From: Bacteroidota bacterium
GTDB taxonomy: Bacteria > Bacteroidota > Bacteroidia > B-17B0 > Aurantibacillaceae
Assembly: GCA_023433205.1 (NCBI GenBank)
Contig: JAEZDS010000126.1
Span: 1-24,024, forward strand
DNA length: 24,024 nt
Direction of reading: 5' to 3'
Shown: piece after piece, positions 6,595 through 14,420 of the stretch
How positions within the stretch are numbered: position 1 is the first letter of the stretch
How the letters are laid out: each line of letters begins with the position of its first letter
Made by a program: the position numbers and the translations under genes
The notes under the pieces: generated by a model
Told to the model about the DNA's origin: nothing
Seen by the model: only the letters and a program-made list of their open reading frames with translations
Database searches by the model: none

Positions 6595-7902
6595 TTATCG
6601 CTGACTAGTCCAATTCGCCCGGTCTGACTGCGCGAACTGCCAGGGGGCGCCGTTGTTTTCAACGTTGGTAAACATCATGTTCAGTTCTGCAGGAGCCTGA
6701 CTTTGTTCCATCACCAGAAAACGCCTCATCTCCATAATAATTACCAGCGGATCGATATTCACCGGACATTCCTGCACACAGGCATTACAAGTATTACAGG
6801 CCCAGATCTCTTCAGCGGTAGTATAATCGCCCAGCAGCGATTTTCCATCATCAACAAAAACTCCTTTGTTTTTATCCATGATCTTTCCAACCTCCTCCAT
6901 TCTGTCCCTGGTATCCATCATGATCTTTCGCGGAGAAAGTTTTTTGCCGGTTATATTCTGCGGACAGGCAGAGGTACATCGGCCACATTCAGTACAGGAA
7001 TAAGCATCGAGCAAATTTTTCCAGGTAAGATCCATTACATCCTTTACACCAAATCTTGTCTGCACAGCAGGATCGGTTTTTGGCTGATACGCCGGATCAA
7101 AATTAGGTGCCACCACATCGGTAACTTCAGGAAGGTTCTTGAATTTACCCATTGGAGAAAGGTTTGAATAATAGGTGTTTGGAAACGCAAGAATAATATG
7201 CAGGTGTTTTGAATAGTAGAGATAATTAAGGAACGCCAGAATACCCACCATGTGCGCCCACCAGGAAAATCTTTCAAGGAAGATCAGTGAACTGTCGGAT
7301 ATACCCTGCAACAATGGCACAAATAAACTGCTGATGGGAAAACTTCCGGCCTGAGGATAATGTTCGTTTCCACGGGCCTGCAGCACCTGGTCGCTGGCAT
7401 TCATCAGCATCAGTGCGGCCATCAGTATCATTTCAGTAACAAGAATAACATTTGCATCCAGCCAGGGAAAACCCTTTAGTTCGGAGTTCCTGAAGCGCCT
7501 GATCCGTCCGATGTTCCTACGTACCCAGAACACTATTACTCCCACGAAAACACCAAGGGCAAGTATCTCAAAAAATCCGATGAGAAAATTATAAAATGCT
7601 CCCAGTCCGTGGAATGAGCGATGTTTATTAAAGGCCCCATCCACAAACATTTCAAGGATCTCGATATTGATCAGAATAAAACCCAGGTAAACTAAAATGT
7701 GCATAATGCCGCTGAGCGGTCTGCTTACCATTTTGCTTTGTCCCAGGGCCACCCTTGCCATAACTTTCCAGCGGGCTGCCTTGTTGCCGCTAAGATCAAC
7801 GTCGCGCCCTATAAGAATGTTGCGCCTGATCTTGCGCATATTAAATGAGAAAAGCCCGATGGCTGTAACCAGTAACACAATAAATATAATGGAGCTGATC
7901 AT
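6595..7902 (-). CDS. Membrane-bound [4Fe-4S] dicluster electron-transfer protein
   Basis: A 435-residue protein in two parts. The first 250 residues hold about five or six hydrophobic segments, at roughly 1-20, 65-85, 105-127, 150-168 and 213-230. This resembles the NarI-like cytochrome b fold, and H68 and H216 are possible haem ligands. The C-terminal part carries two ferredoxin-type motifs, C303-C306-C309-C313P and C369-C372-C375-C379P, so two [4Fe-4S] clusters are expected. The likely role is electron transfer between the quinone pool and a cytoplasmic partner, most plausibly the CCG-domain protein downstream. It starts 15 nt after the MCE gene. Its stop codon is separated by 1 nt from the GxxExxY start, so its last residues (DRANWTSQR) may have been altered by that insertion. 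Confidence 0.88.
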   Translation of the reverse strand: MISSIIFIVLLVTAIGLFSFNMRKIRRNILIGRDVDLSGNKAARWKVMARVALGQSKMVSRPLSGIMHILVYLGFILINIEILEMFVDGAFNKHRSFHGLGAFYNFLIGFFEILALGVFVGVIVFWVRRNIGRIRRFRNSELKGFPWLDANVILVTEMILMAALMLMNASDQVLQARGNEHYPQAGSFPISSLFVPLLQGISDSSLIFLERFSWWAHMVGILAFLNYLYYSKHLHIILAFPNTYYSNLSPMGKFKNLPEVTDVVAPNFDPAYQPKTDPAVQTRFGVKDVMDLTWKNLLDAYSCTECGRCTSACPQNITGKKLSPRKIMMDTRDRMEEVGKIMDKNKGVFVDDGKSLLGDYTTAEEIWACNTCNACVQECPVNIDPLVIIMEMRRFLVMEQSQAPAELNMMFTNVENNGAPWQFAQSDRANWTSQR

Positions 7903-7917
7903 GTTTGAATTGGCTGT

Positions 7918-8889
7918 TTATTTCTTCTTTCCAAAAATGGAAAAATGCACATACTTTTTGGGATTCTCATTCAGGTCGCGGAGCAGGGTGTTAAGGTGTT
8001 CTGCCGACTTATTCAGGTTATCATACAAAGAATCATTACGGGCGAGTTTACCGAGTGTGCCCGTACCTGCGTTAATGCCTCCAACGAGTTTGTTAAGCTC
8101 ACGCAACGTATTGTCGGCATTGGCAATGGCCGTGCGAAGATTTGACTTTGCAAGGCTATCACTTAACTGACTAAAATTATTAAGAATGTTGTTTATCTTT
8201 TGTTCGCTGCGGTTGAGATTGCCGGTTATGCCGTCGAGGTTGGTGATAATGGACGACATTTTTGGTCCGTCCTTTTCAACAATATTATCGAGTCTGTAAG
8301 CCGTTTGTTCAAAACTGAGGATGGCCTTTCTTACACTTTCGAATGAACGGTCGATGTTCTCACGGGTGCGCGGATTAAGCAGGATATTGAACACCGTCAT
8401 CAGCGAATCAATATTCGTGAGCAGGTGTTCTGCCCTTGCCTGCAGGGGAGCGATCTGTTTGTTGAACGATTCCTTTAACCCCTGCTCCGTATCCGACACC
8501 AGTGTGTCGCCGCTGGAAACGAATTCGGGATTGTTGCTGAAAACGATCTCTACCGCCTTGTTTCCCAGAAGATCGGCGCTAACCACCCTTGCCACCGATT
8601 TTTTGGGAATGGCAATATCTTCGGTGAGCAAAAACTCCACCAGCACCATCTGATTACCGCCCTTCTGAAACAGATCAATATCGTTGATCTGCCCCACTTT
8701 TATCCCCTGAACAAGCACAGGATTGCTGGAATTGAGATTGTCAATTCGGGGATATACCGCGTACAATGAACGTTTGCTTGAAAAGAGGTTGGTGCCTTTA
8801 AGAAAACTTACACCCCATATAAATGCAGCAACAGCGCAAACTACTACTATGCCTATCTTAAATTCTTTGGTTAACTTCACAAAGCTCAC
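7918..8889 (-). CDS. MCE-family protein (MlaD-like lipid-transport component)
   Basis: A protein of up to 323 residues with one N-terminal membrane segment (IGIVVVCAVAAFIWGVSFLKG). It is followed by the MCE domain (about residues 40-120: VYPRIDNLNSSNPVLVQGIKVGQIND and the strands after it, quoted here as SNPVLVQGIKVGQI), then a long coiled-coil-rich tail of helices to the C-terminus. MCE proteins form rings or tubes that carry lipids between the inner and outer membranes as part of Mla-type ABC systems; no permease or ATPase gene is in view. The first start is GTG at 8889. A second in-frame GTG at 8880 gives MKLTKEFKIG, which fits the family better, so the true length may be 320. It heads the leftward run containing the Fe-S genes. 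A TATATTTA box (8905-8912) is a possible weak promoter. Confidence 0.9.
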   Translation of the reverse strand: MSFVKLTKEFKIGIVVVCAVAAFIWGVSFLKGTNLFSSKRSLYAVYPRIDNLNSSNPVLVQGIKVGQINDIDLFQKGGNQMVLVEFLLTEDIAIPKKSVARVVSADLLGNKAVEIVFSNNPEFVSSGDTLVSDTEQGLKESFNKQIAPLQARAEHLLTNIDSLMTVFNILLNPRTRENIDRSFESVRKAILSFEQTAYRLDNIVEKDGPKMSSIITNLDGITGNLNRSEQKINNILNNFSQLSDSLAKSNLRTAIANADNTLRELNKLVGGINAGTGTLGKLARNDSLYDNLNKSAEHLNTLLRDLNENPKKYVHFSIFGKKK

Positions 8890-8940
8890 GCTTTTTGGTT
8901 GGCTTAAATATAGCTATTTTTATTTTTTGGTGACCTGCAT

Positions 8941-9474
8941 ATGCCACGTAAACTTAAGAATGAAGAGCTGAACAGACTCAGCAGGGAAACTTACAAACAG
9001 GCTGAGAAAAATCCCATAGTATTAGTACTCGATAACGTAAGAAGCCTCCATAATGTGGGATCTGCGTTCCGCACAGCCGATGCCTTCAGGATAGAAAAAA
9101 TTGTTTTGTGCGGCGTTACCGGTACTCCCCCAAACCGCGAGATTGAAAAAACCGCCCTGGGTGCAACTGAAACGGTAGCCTGGGAACATTCAGACACTAC
9201 TACAGATGCCATAAAACAGCTGCGCACAACGGGTTACCGTATAGTGGCAGTTGAACAGGCTGAAAACAGCGTAGCATTGCAGGACCTGGTGGTGAACAAT
9301 GAAAAAACCGCACTTGTTTTTGGTAACGAAGTTTATGGTGTGGAGGAAGCGGTTGTTGACGCCGCCGACTTAGTAGCGGAGATCCCCCAGCTGGGCAGCA
9401 AACATTCTTTGAATGTGTCGGTTAGTATTGGAATAGTGCTTTGGGAAATTATCCGCAAGCGAAAAACGTTCTAA
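8941..9474 (+). CDS. SpoU/TrmH-family RNA 2'-O-methyltransferase
   Basis: A 177-residue SPOUT methyltransferase. Three SpoU motifs are visible: motif 1 NVRSLHNVGSAFRTAD (residues 32-47, with N38 and the catalytic R44), motif 2 VFGNEVYGV (126-134), and motif 3 IPQLGSKHSLNVSVSIGI (148-165, with N158). These form the trefoil knot that binds S-adenosylmethionine. Members methylate the ribose of tRNA or rRNA; the target cannot be fixed from the sequence. It lacks the extra N-terminal substrate-binding domain of RlmB-type enzymes. It is divergent from the MCE gene with a 51-nt gap and convergent with hppD, with which it shares a terminator. Confidence 0.93.
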   Translation: MPRKLKNEELNRLSRETYKQAEKNPIVLVLDNVRSLHNVGSAFRTADAFRIEKIVLCGVTGTPPNREIEKTALGATETVAWEHSDTTTDAIKQLRTTGYRIVAVEQAENSVALQDLVVNNEKTALVFGNEVYGVEEAVVDAADLVAEIPQLGSKHSLNVSVSIGIVLWEIIRKRKTF

Positions 9475-9483
9475 AAAATGCCT

Positions 9484-9511
9484 AAAAAAAGCGGGGCAAA
9501 CCCGCTCTTTT
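9484..9511. terminator. Bidirectional Rho-independent terminator between trmH-like gene and hppD
   Basis: The stem AGCGGG/CCCGCT (6 bp, loop GCAAA) at 9490-9506 is flanked by seven A on the left and CTCTTTT on the right. It serves the rightward methyltransferase gene and, better, the leftward hppD gene, for which the run reads TTTTTTT after the stem. Confidence 0.85.
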
Positions 9512-9529
9512 AAGACATAGATTTTTCTG

Positions 9530-10663
9530 TCAGAGCGTGCCCCTCAGGGCCTGCTCTCTTTCAATTGATTCAAAAAGCGCTTTAAAATTTCCCGCTCCAA
9601 AACCTTTTGCACCCATGCGCTGGATGATCTCATAAAAAAGTGTAGGACGATCTTCTACCGGTTTGGTAAAGATCTGCAGCAGGTAACCATCTTCGTCGCA
9701 ATCAATAAGAATGCCGAGCTTCTGCAAAACTTCAAGGTCTTCCTTAATAGCTCCCACACGTTTAGGAATTTCATCGTAATAGGCCTGAGGCGGAGCTGAC
9801 AAAAATTCAACGCCCCTTTCACGCAGAGCCATTACGGTTTTAATGATATCGTCGGTAGCCAGCGCCAGGTGCTGAACACCCGCGCCCTCATAAAAATCAA
9901 GGTATTCTTCGATCTGTGATTTTTTCTTTCCTTCAGCCGGTTCGTTGATTGGAAATTTAATACGACCATTTCCATTACTCATTACCTTACTCATCAGCGC
10001 CGAATATTCAGTGTGGATCTGTTTGTCGTCGAAACTCAGGAAGTTCACAAACCCCATAACATCTTCGTACCATTTTACCCAGGTGTTCATCTGGTTCCAG
10101 CCAACATTACCTACCATATGGTCGATAAATTTAAGCCCTACAGAAGCAGGATTATAATCTGACTTCCAGGGTTTGTAACCGGGGAGAAAAGCGCCTTTAT
10201 AATTTTTGCGCTCTACGAACATATGGATCGTTTCGCCATAAGTATAAATGCCGGCGCGCACTACTTCGCCATCTTCATCCTTTTCAGTAACAGGCTCCAG
10301 GTATACTTTTGCCCCGCGTTTAACTGTTTCTTCAAACGACTTGCGCGCGTCATCTACCCACAGAGCCACTACTTTTACACCATCACCATGTTTTTTTATA
10401 TGATCGGCTATTGGTGAATCACTTTTCAGGGGCGTGGTTAACACCAGCTTTATCTTATCCTGCACCAGCACATACGAAGCGCGGTCTTTTAATCCTGTTT
10501 CAAGTCCGGCATAAGCATGAGACTGAAAGCCGAATGCTGTTTTATAATAATGCGCTGCCTGTTTGGCATTACCAACATAAAACTCAACATAATCGGTGCC
10601 GTTAAGCGGCAGGAAATCCTGCGCATTCTTAAATATCTTTTCAGGTGATTCTTTTGTTTGCAT
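9530..10663 (-). CDS. hppD: 4-hydroxyphenylpyruvate dioxygenase
   Basis: From ATG at 10663 the protein is 377 residues, the usual family length. It has two glyoxalase/vicinal-oxygen-chelate domains. The Fe(II) ligands are recognisable as H182 (FIDHMVGNV), H265 (GVQHLALAT) and E345 (LFYEIIQRMG). The C-terminal GFGAGNFKALFESIEREQ is typical. The enzyme converts 4-hydroxyphenylpyruvate and O2 to homogentisate in tyrosine catabolism. The frame is open to 10726, but that upstream stretch overlaps the TATCTTTG promoter box at 10724-10731, so 10663 is the preferred start. No other tyrosine-degradation gene lies nearby. It shares a terminator with the trmH-like gene. Confidence 0.97.
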   Translation of the reverse strand: MQTKESPEKIFKNAQDFLPLNGTDYVEFYVGNAKQAAHYYKTAFGFQSHAYAGLETGLKDRASYVLVQDKIKLVLTTPLKSDSPIADHIKKHGDGVKVVALWVDDARKSFEETVKRGAKVYLEPVTEKDEDGEVVRAGIYTYGETIHMFVERKNYKGAFLPGYKPWKSDYNPASVGLKFIDHMVGNVGWNQMNTWVKWYEDVMGFVNFLSFDDKQIHTEYSALMSKVMSNGNGRIKFPINEPAEGKKKSQIEEYLDFYEGAGVQHLALATDDIIKTVMALRERGVEFLSAPPQAYYDEIPKRVGAIKEDLEVLQKLGILIDCDEDGYLLQIFTKPVEDRPTLFYEIIQRMGAKGFGAGNFKALFESIEREQALRGTL

Positions 10664-10723
10664 AATCTGAATTTTAGTTTGTACGAACCTGGCAACAAGC
10701 CATTTAGCAATTCGGGTATCAAA

Positions 10724-10731
10724 CAAAGATA
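10724..10731 (-). promoter_or_regulatory. Bacteroidota -7 promoter box (TATCTTTG) for hppD
   Basis: A perfect TAnnTTTG match on the minus strand. It would start the transcript near 10720 and give a leader of about 57 nt. The -33 region has no clear TTTG at the normal distance. The box argues for the hppD start at 10663 over the longer open frame. Confidence 0.5.
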
Positions 10732-10813
10732 CAAAAAAACGTCCAATAAAGTTCCTGTGGTTACAGGGGTAAAAAAGAAAAAATGGTAAATTTAGTATGC
10801 CATTCCCAACATC

Positions 10814-11794
10814 ATGAAATACATTTCAGTGGTCTCACTATGGTTAATGGCCATAGCGGTAAGTGCTCAAAACATAAGCAGCGGCTTAACGGCCTGTTAC
10901 ACACTGAACGGTTCTGCGCTTGAATCCGTCAACAGCGCCCACGGAACAGCTTATGGTGTAAACCCTGCCGCTGACCGCAATAATAATGCAGGGGCGGCTC
11001 TTTCATTCACCGGCAGCAGCAGCTGTTTTGTGGAATTACCCAATACTATATTTCTTAAGCCATCACAGGCAGTTTCAGCAAGCTGCTGGTATCGCCCGGC
11101 TTCAGTTACTAAATGGTCAGAACTGGTGTTTGCAAAAAACAAACATTACAATTATTTCACCGCTTATGCAGCCACCATTCAGGACCATGGCTCAGGCAGC
11201 AGGTTCAGGGTATACCGTCAAAACGGAACCCCGGCCGAGGATATGGCCGAAAGCAGCACGCCTGTTCAGGCAGATACCTGGTATCACCTCGCTTTTTCCA
11301 TTGACAGTAGTTCGATAAAATTGTACGTTAATGGCGTTTTGGAAGACAGTGCAGCTTCAGTGATAAAAAGTTTTAATTACGACAGCACCAGAACAGTGGT
11401 ATTGGGAGGAACCAACGAAAGCAACTGGAACAATCCCTACGAAGGCAGGATGGATAATCTGCGTTTTTATAACCGTGTTTTAACAGCGGGTGAGATCCTG
11501 ATGCTCTATAACCTGGATCCCTCGTGCATTACTGAAACTACAGGGATCGCGGAGAAAGGCCCGGCAAAAACGATCCTTCTGTTCCCGAATCCCGTACATG
11601 ATTTTCTGCAGTTCGACACAGGTGAGGAGCAGGCCCTTGTTGAGATCAACAATGTAATGGGAAAATGCGTAGTTCCGCTCTTTAAGACTGAAGGAAAAGT
11701 AAAAACAGATCTAAGTGAACTTCCCTCGGGTTTGTATCTGATAAAAATCACAAAAAGTTCCGGTACTCAAACACTCAAACTGCTAAAGGAGTGA
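10814..11794 (+). CDS. LamG-domain protein with type IX secretion C-terminal sorting domain
   Basis: A 326-residue secreted protein. Residues 1-18 form a clear signal peptide (MKYISVVSLWLMAIAVSA). Residues about 25-235 form a LamG/concanavalin-like jelly roll, with 'GAALSFTGSSSCFVELP', 'WYHLAFSIDSSSIKLYVNG' and 'GRMDNLRFYNRVLTAGEI', the common layout of carbohydrate- or protein-binding modules. From about residue 253 it has a type A sorting domain: LLFPNPVHDFLQF, 'VEINNVMGKCV', 'DLSELPSGLYLIKITKSSGT', 'TLKLLKE'. This domain marks cargo of the type IX secretion system for export and surface attachment. No enzymatic domain is present. A weak TAAATTTA box (10787-10794) lies 19 nt upstream of the ATG. 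Confidence 0.93.
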   Translation: MKYISVVSLWLMAIAVSAQNISSGLTACYTLNGSALESVNSAHGTAYGVNPAADRNNNAGAALSFTGSSSCFVELPNTIFLKPSQAVSASCWYRPASVTKWSELVFAKNKHYNYFTAYAATIQDHGSGSRFRVYRQNGTPAEDMAESSTPVQADTWYHLAFSIDSSSIKLYVNGVLEDSAASVIKSFNYDSTRTVVLGGTNESNWNNPYEGRMDNLRFYNRVLTAGEILMLYNLDPSCITETTGIAEKGPAKTILLFPNPVHDFLQFDTGEEQALVEINNVMGKCVVPLFKTEGKVKTDLSELPSGLYLIKITKSSGTQTLKLLKE

Positions 11795-12288
11795 TTAACT
11801 GATTGCCCCGCATACATACATCCGCAATGATAAAAGCAAAGGTTCCCTATGTGCCTTCTCAAACAGGTAAACACAACAAAATTTTTTATGTGACTACTAT
11901 ATAACATCCGAGAAAGCGCCATTTTCAGATTATGTTGTTGATCCAGATTTGAGGTGATTTTAAGGTGTGTGGCACTCCTATGTTCCCTCGTCAACACCGA
12001 AGGTGGTGACTAAATCAGGGAATGGCGGTTAGTGCATAATTTTTCTCTATGTTTTTTTCTAGATTACTTATGTTCCCCCCGACAGATGTCGGGGTTGTTA
12101 AATATGAACTACCTTTGCTCTGTTTTAACCGGTTCCGCGTGGTTCCCTGTTGCGCCTATCTTCCCTATTGTGTGTTTTAATAAGTATGTGGTTAAGGTGG
12201 AGGGTATTAATTATCACGCTTTATTTATCTGCCTTAGTGTTGCCCTCCACAAGGGTCGGGGACTATGTATCACAAAAGCGGAGATCTC
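11795..12288. other. Intergenic stretch of about 490 nt with repeat fragments, no gene supported
   Basis: This convergent gap between the LamG gene and rimO holds no credible gene. It contains one copy of a dispersed repeat (12024-12105). Two related short blocks, TTCCCTATGTGCC at 11843 and CTCCTATGTTCCC at 11975, also occur. A 9-bp stem with one mismatch, GTCAACACC-GAA-GGTGGTGAC, lies at 11990-12010. An 8-bp inverted repeat, GTGGAGGG / CCCTCCAC, lies at 12197-12204 and 12243-12250. None has a T-tract typical of a terminator. Confidence 0.6.
12024..12105 (-). repeat. Dispersed repeat, copy A (with 18-bp palindrome at 12077-12094)
   Basis: Read on the minus strand, this runs ATATTTAACAA, then the perfect palindrome CCCCGACATCTGTCGGGG, then A-rich sequence with AACATAAG and AACATAG words, ending TAACCGCC. 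Copy B at 22850-22924 on the plus strand matches it along its length with a few gaps. The palindrome could form a 7-bp stem with a 4-nt loop in RNA. Confidence 0.8.
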
Positions 12289-13602
12289 TCAACACAAACT
12301 CCCATACAAATCAAAATCACTTGCCTCAGTGATCTGAGCGTTCACAAATGATCCGATCTTCAGCTCCTGCCCCTCAACGATCTTAATCAGCACTTCATTA
12401 TCCACATCTGGACTATCAAATTCTGTGCGAGCAACATAAAACTCTCCATCTTTTCTGTCGATCAAAACTTTGAACTGTTTGCCGATCTTCTGCTGATTAA
12501 GTTTGTAGGAAATCTCCTGTTGCAGCGCCATCACAGCATCGGCTCTTGCCTTTTTTACTTTTGCAGGTACGTCGTCGGTAAGGTTAAAGGCGTGGGTGTT
12601 TTCCTCGTGCGAATAGGTAAAGATGCCAAGCCGTTCAAATTTTGTATCCTCCACCCAGCGCAGCATTTCTTCGTGGTCTTTTTCGGTTTCACCAGGATAA
12701 CCGGCAATAAGTGTGGTACGTATTGCAATTCCTGGTACAGTTTCGCGGATCTGGTTCACCACGTCTATCGTTTTTTGTTTGGTGATACCTCTGCGCATGC
12801 TCTTCAGCATATTATCGCTGATGTGTTGCAGGGGCATGTCGAGATAATTGCAGACATTTGATCTGTTCTTCATCACATCAAGCACCTCCATTGGGAAGCC
12901 GCTTGGAAAAGCATAGTGCAATCTTATCCACTCAATTCCATCAACATCACTTAACTTATCTATCAAGCGGGCAAGCTCTCTTTTTTTATAAATGTCAAGA
13001 CCGTAGTAAGTGAGATCCTGGGCAATCAGCAACAACTCACGGGTGCCGTTTTTAGCAAGTGTTTCAGCTCTATTAACAAGGTCTTCAACGGGCACACTAA
13101 CATGTTTACCCCGCATTAGTGGTATTGCACAAAAACTGCAGGGCCTGTCGCATCCCTCGCTGATCTTAAAATAGGCGTAATGCTGCGGCGTGGTTAATAA
13201 ACGCTCGCCCACCAGCTCCTGGCGATAATCGGCCTTTAGTGTTTTAAGGATCTTTGGTAGTTCTCTGGTGCCAAAATACGCGTCTACCTCAGGGATCTCT
13301 TTTTCGAGGTCTTTTTTATACCGTTCGCTGAGGCAACCTGTGACATATAATTTTTCTACCGCGCCCTCTTTTTTTGCTTCAGCATAACGAAGAATCGTAT
13401 CTATACTTTCCTGTTTGGCGCTTTCAACAAAACCGCAGGTGTTAATGATCACAATCTGGTGATCGTCGCCAGTTCCCTCATGTTCAACGTCAAATCGGCC
13501 GGCGCGTAACTGACCCATCAGCACTTCACTGTCAACCAGGTTTTTGCTGCAGCCAAGCGTTACTACATTTACTTTGTTTTTTTTAAGCGTTTTTGTTTTC
13601 AT
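12289..13602 (-). CDS. rimO: Ribosomal protein uS12 methylthiotransferase RimO
   Basis: From ATG at 13602 this is 437 residues. The N-terminal MTTase domain carries the auxiliary cluster cysteines C18 (TLGCSKNLVDSE), C56 (NTCGF) and C90 (TGCLSERY). The radical-SAM motif is C151-DRP-C155-SF-C158. The C-terminal TRAM region covers the last 65 or so residues. The 'GCSKNLVDSE' opening and overall length separate RimO from MiaB. It adds a methylthio group to an aspartate of ribosomal protein S12. A TTG at 13614 would add four residues but lies inside the TATCTTTG promoter box, so 13602 is preferred. It is divergent from a small outer-membrane-type gene. Confidence 0.97.
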   Translation of the reverse strand: MKTKTLKKNKVNVVTLGCSKNLVDSEVLMGQLRAGRFDVEHEGTGDDHQIVIINTCGFVESAKQESIDTILRYAEAKKEGAVEKLYVTGCLSERYKKDLEKEIPEVDAYFGTRELPKILKTLKADYRQELVGERLLTTPQHYAYFKISEGCDRPCSFCAIPLMRGKHVSVPVEDLVNRAETLAKNGTRELLLIAQDLTYYGLDIYKKRELARLIDKLSDVDGIEWIRLHYAFPSGFPMEVLDVMKNRSNVCNYLDMPLQHISDNMLKSMRRGITKQKTIDVVNQIRETVPGIAIRTTLIAGYPGETEKDHEEMLRWVEDTKFERLGIFTYSHEENTHAFNLTDDVPAKVKKARADAVMALQQEISYKLNQQKIGKQFKVLIDRKDGEFYVARTEFDSPDVDNEVLIKIVEGQELKIGSFVNAQITEASDFDLYGSLC

Positions 13603-13611
13603 GAGGGGTGC

Positions 13612-13619
13612 CAAAGATA
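13612..13619 (-). promoter_or_regulatory. Bacteroidota -7 promoter box (TATCTTTG) for rimO
   Basis: A perfect TAnnTTTG match on the minus strand, ending 9 nt before the rimO ATG. With usual spacing the leader would be about 5 nt, nearly leaderless. No TTTG -33 element is evident. Confidence 0.45.
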
Positions 13620-13749
13620 CTGAGAATTCAGGGTCTTTTGGGGATAAATAGCTTTAAATTAAGCTAATTGGGGTTCCAAAAACTGGTCCTTGGAGCTTCC
13701 GATGGTATTGAGTAGCTTTAATAAAGGCAAATGTAAAACTGATAATGCC

Positions 13750-14415
13750 ATGATAAAAATTATCCAGATCGCTGTATTCCTCCTTTTTTCCACTAGCCTT
13801 TTAATGGGACAGGAACAAAAACGTAATACCGAACTTGGCATAACACTGCTTACTGTGAATCCTTTCACCCGCCATAACTCTGTTGGTGTAGGAATACCCA
13901 GGATAGAATATCTCAACGGGATCTTTTTCAGGTACTCTAAAGAAAGAATTTCATTCAGAGCTTTTGGTTCTTATGCACAATATGAGGAGACCTTTACTGG
14001 TGCCTCGACATTTGCCTCAATGTTGGATGGCTGGAGAGGAAAACTGGAGCATAAAAATTTTAAAATAGGATTAGGCACACAATATGCGCTGTTTAAAGAT
14101 CATAAATGGTTTTATGCGCTGGCCGATGTTGCCTACAACAACATCTATTATTCGGGTTCGGTGCTTGGTGATACCCCCAACGACCAACAATACTATTCTG
14201 CTACCGTTAATGGCGTAAACGTCAATGTTGGTTTTGGCGCAACAATCAGCATTTGTAAGTTTTTCAAGGTGTCGCCCGAACTAACGTATAGTTTTTTCAG
14301 CGGAAAGGAAAACAACAACCAGACATCTTTGACATCGGGACAAACAACCAACAACAAGATCAATCGTTCAGGTGCCTATCCTGTAATTAAACTGCAGGCG
14401 AGCTATTTGTTTTGA
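13750..14415 (+). CDS. Hypothetical outer-membrane beta-barrel-type protein
   Basis: I do not recognise the family. From ATG at 13750 the product is 221 residues with a clear signal peptide (MIKIIQIAVFLLFSTSLLMGQ). The rest is made of short amphipathic strands rich in F, Y and G, such as 'FFRYSKERISFRAFGSYAQYE', here the FFRYSKERISFRAFGSY section, and 'GVNVNVGFGATISICKFFKVS'. It ends in a terminal phenylalanine (KLQASYLF), the usual barrel-assembly signal. A barrel of about 8-10 strands in the outer membrane is the simplest reading. The frame is open from 13690, but that extension would place the signal peptide 20 residues in. A TTG-N20-TAGCTTTA arrangement (690-720 of the 13,000s) is a weak promoter candidate. 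It ends 5 nt from the convergent priA stop. Confidence 0.75.
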   Translation: MIKIIQIAVFLLFSTSLLMGQEQKRNTELGITLLTVNPFTRHNSVGVGIPRIEYLNGIFFRYSKERISFRAFGSYAQYEETFTGASTFASMLDGWRGKLEHKNFKIGLGTQYALFKDHKWFYALADVAYNNIYYSGSVLGDTPNDQQYYSATVNGVNVNVGFGATISICKFFKVSPELTYSFFSGKENNNQTSLTSGQTTNNKINRSGAYPVIKLQASYLF

Positions 14416-14420
14416 AAGCC

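Noticed and set aside
10754..10767. Small hairpin CCTGT-GGTT-ACAGG between hppD and the LamG gene
   Set aside because: The stem is only 5 bp with no T-tract and no known operator pattern; it could occur by chance.
11795..12288. Possible small genes in the gap between the LamG gene and rimO (for example 12032-12337 or 11767-11997)
   Set aside because: The open frames run through repeat elements or gene ends, lack family likeness, and one runs into the end of rimO on the opposite strand.
13615..13749. Longer start for the small outer-membrane protein at 13690
   Set aside because: It would bury the signal peptide 20 residues inside the protein; the ATG at 13750 gives a normal signal peptide.
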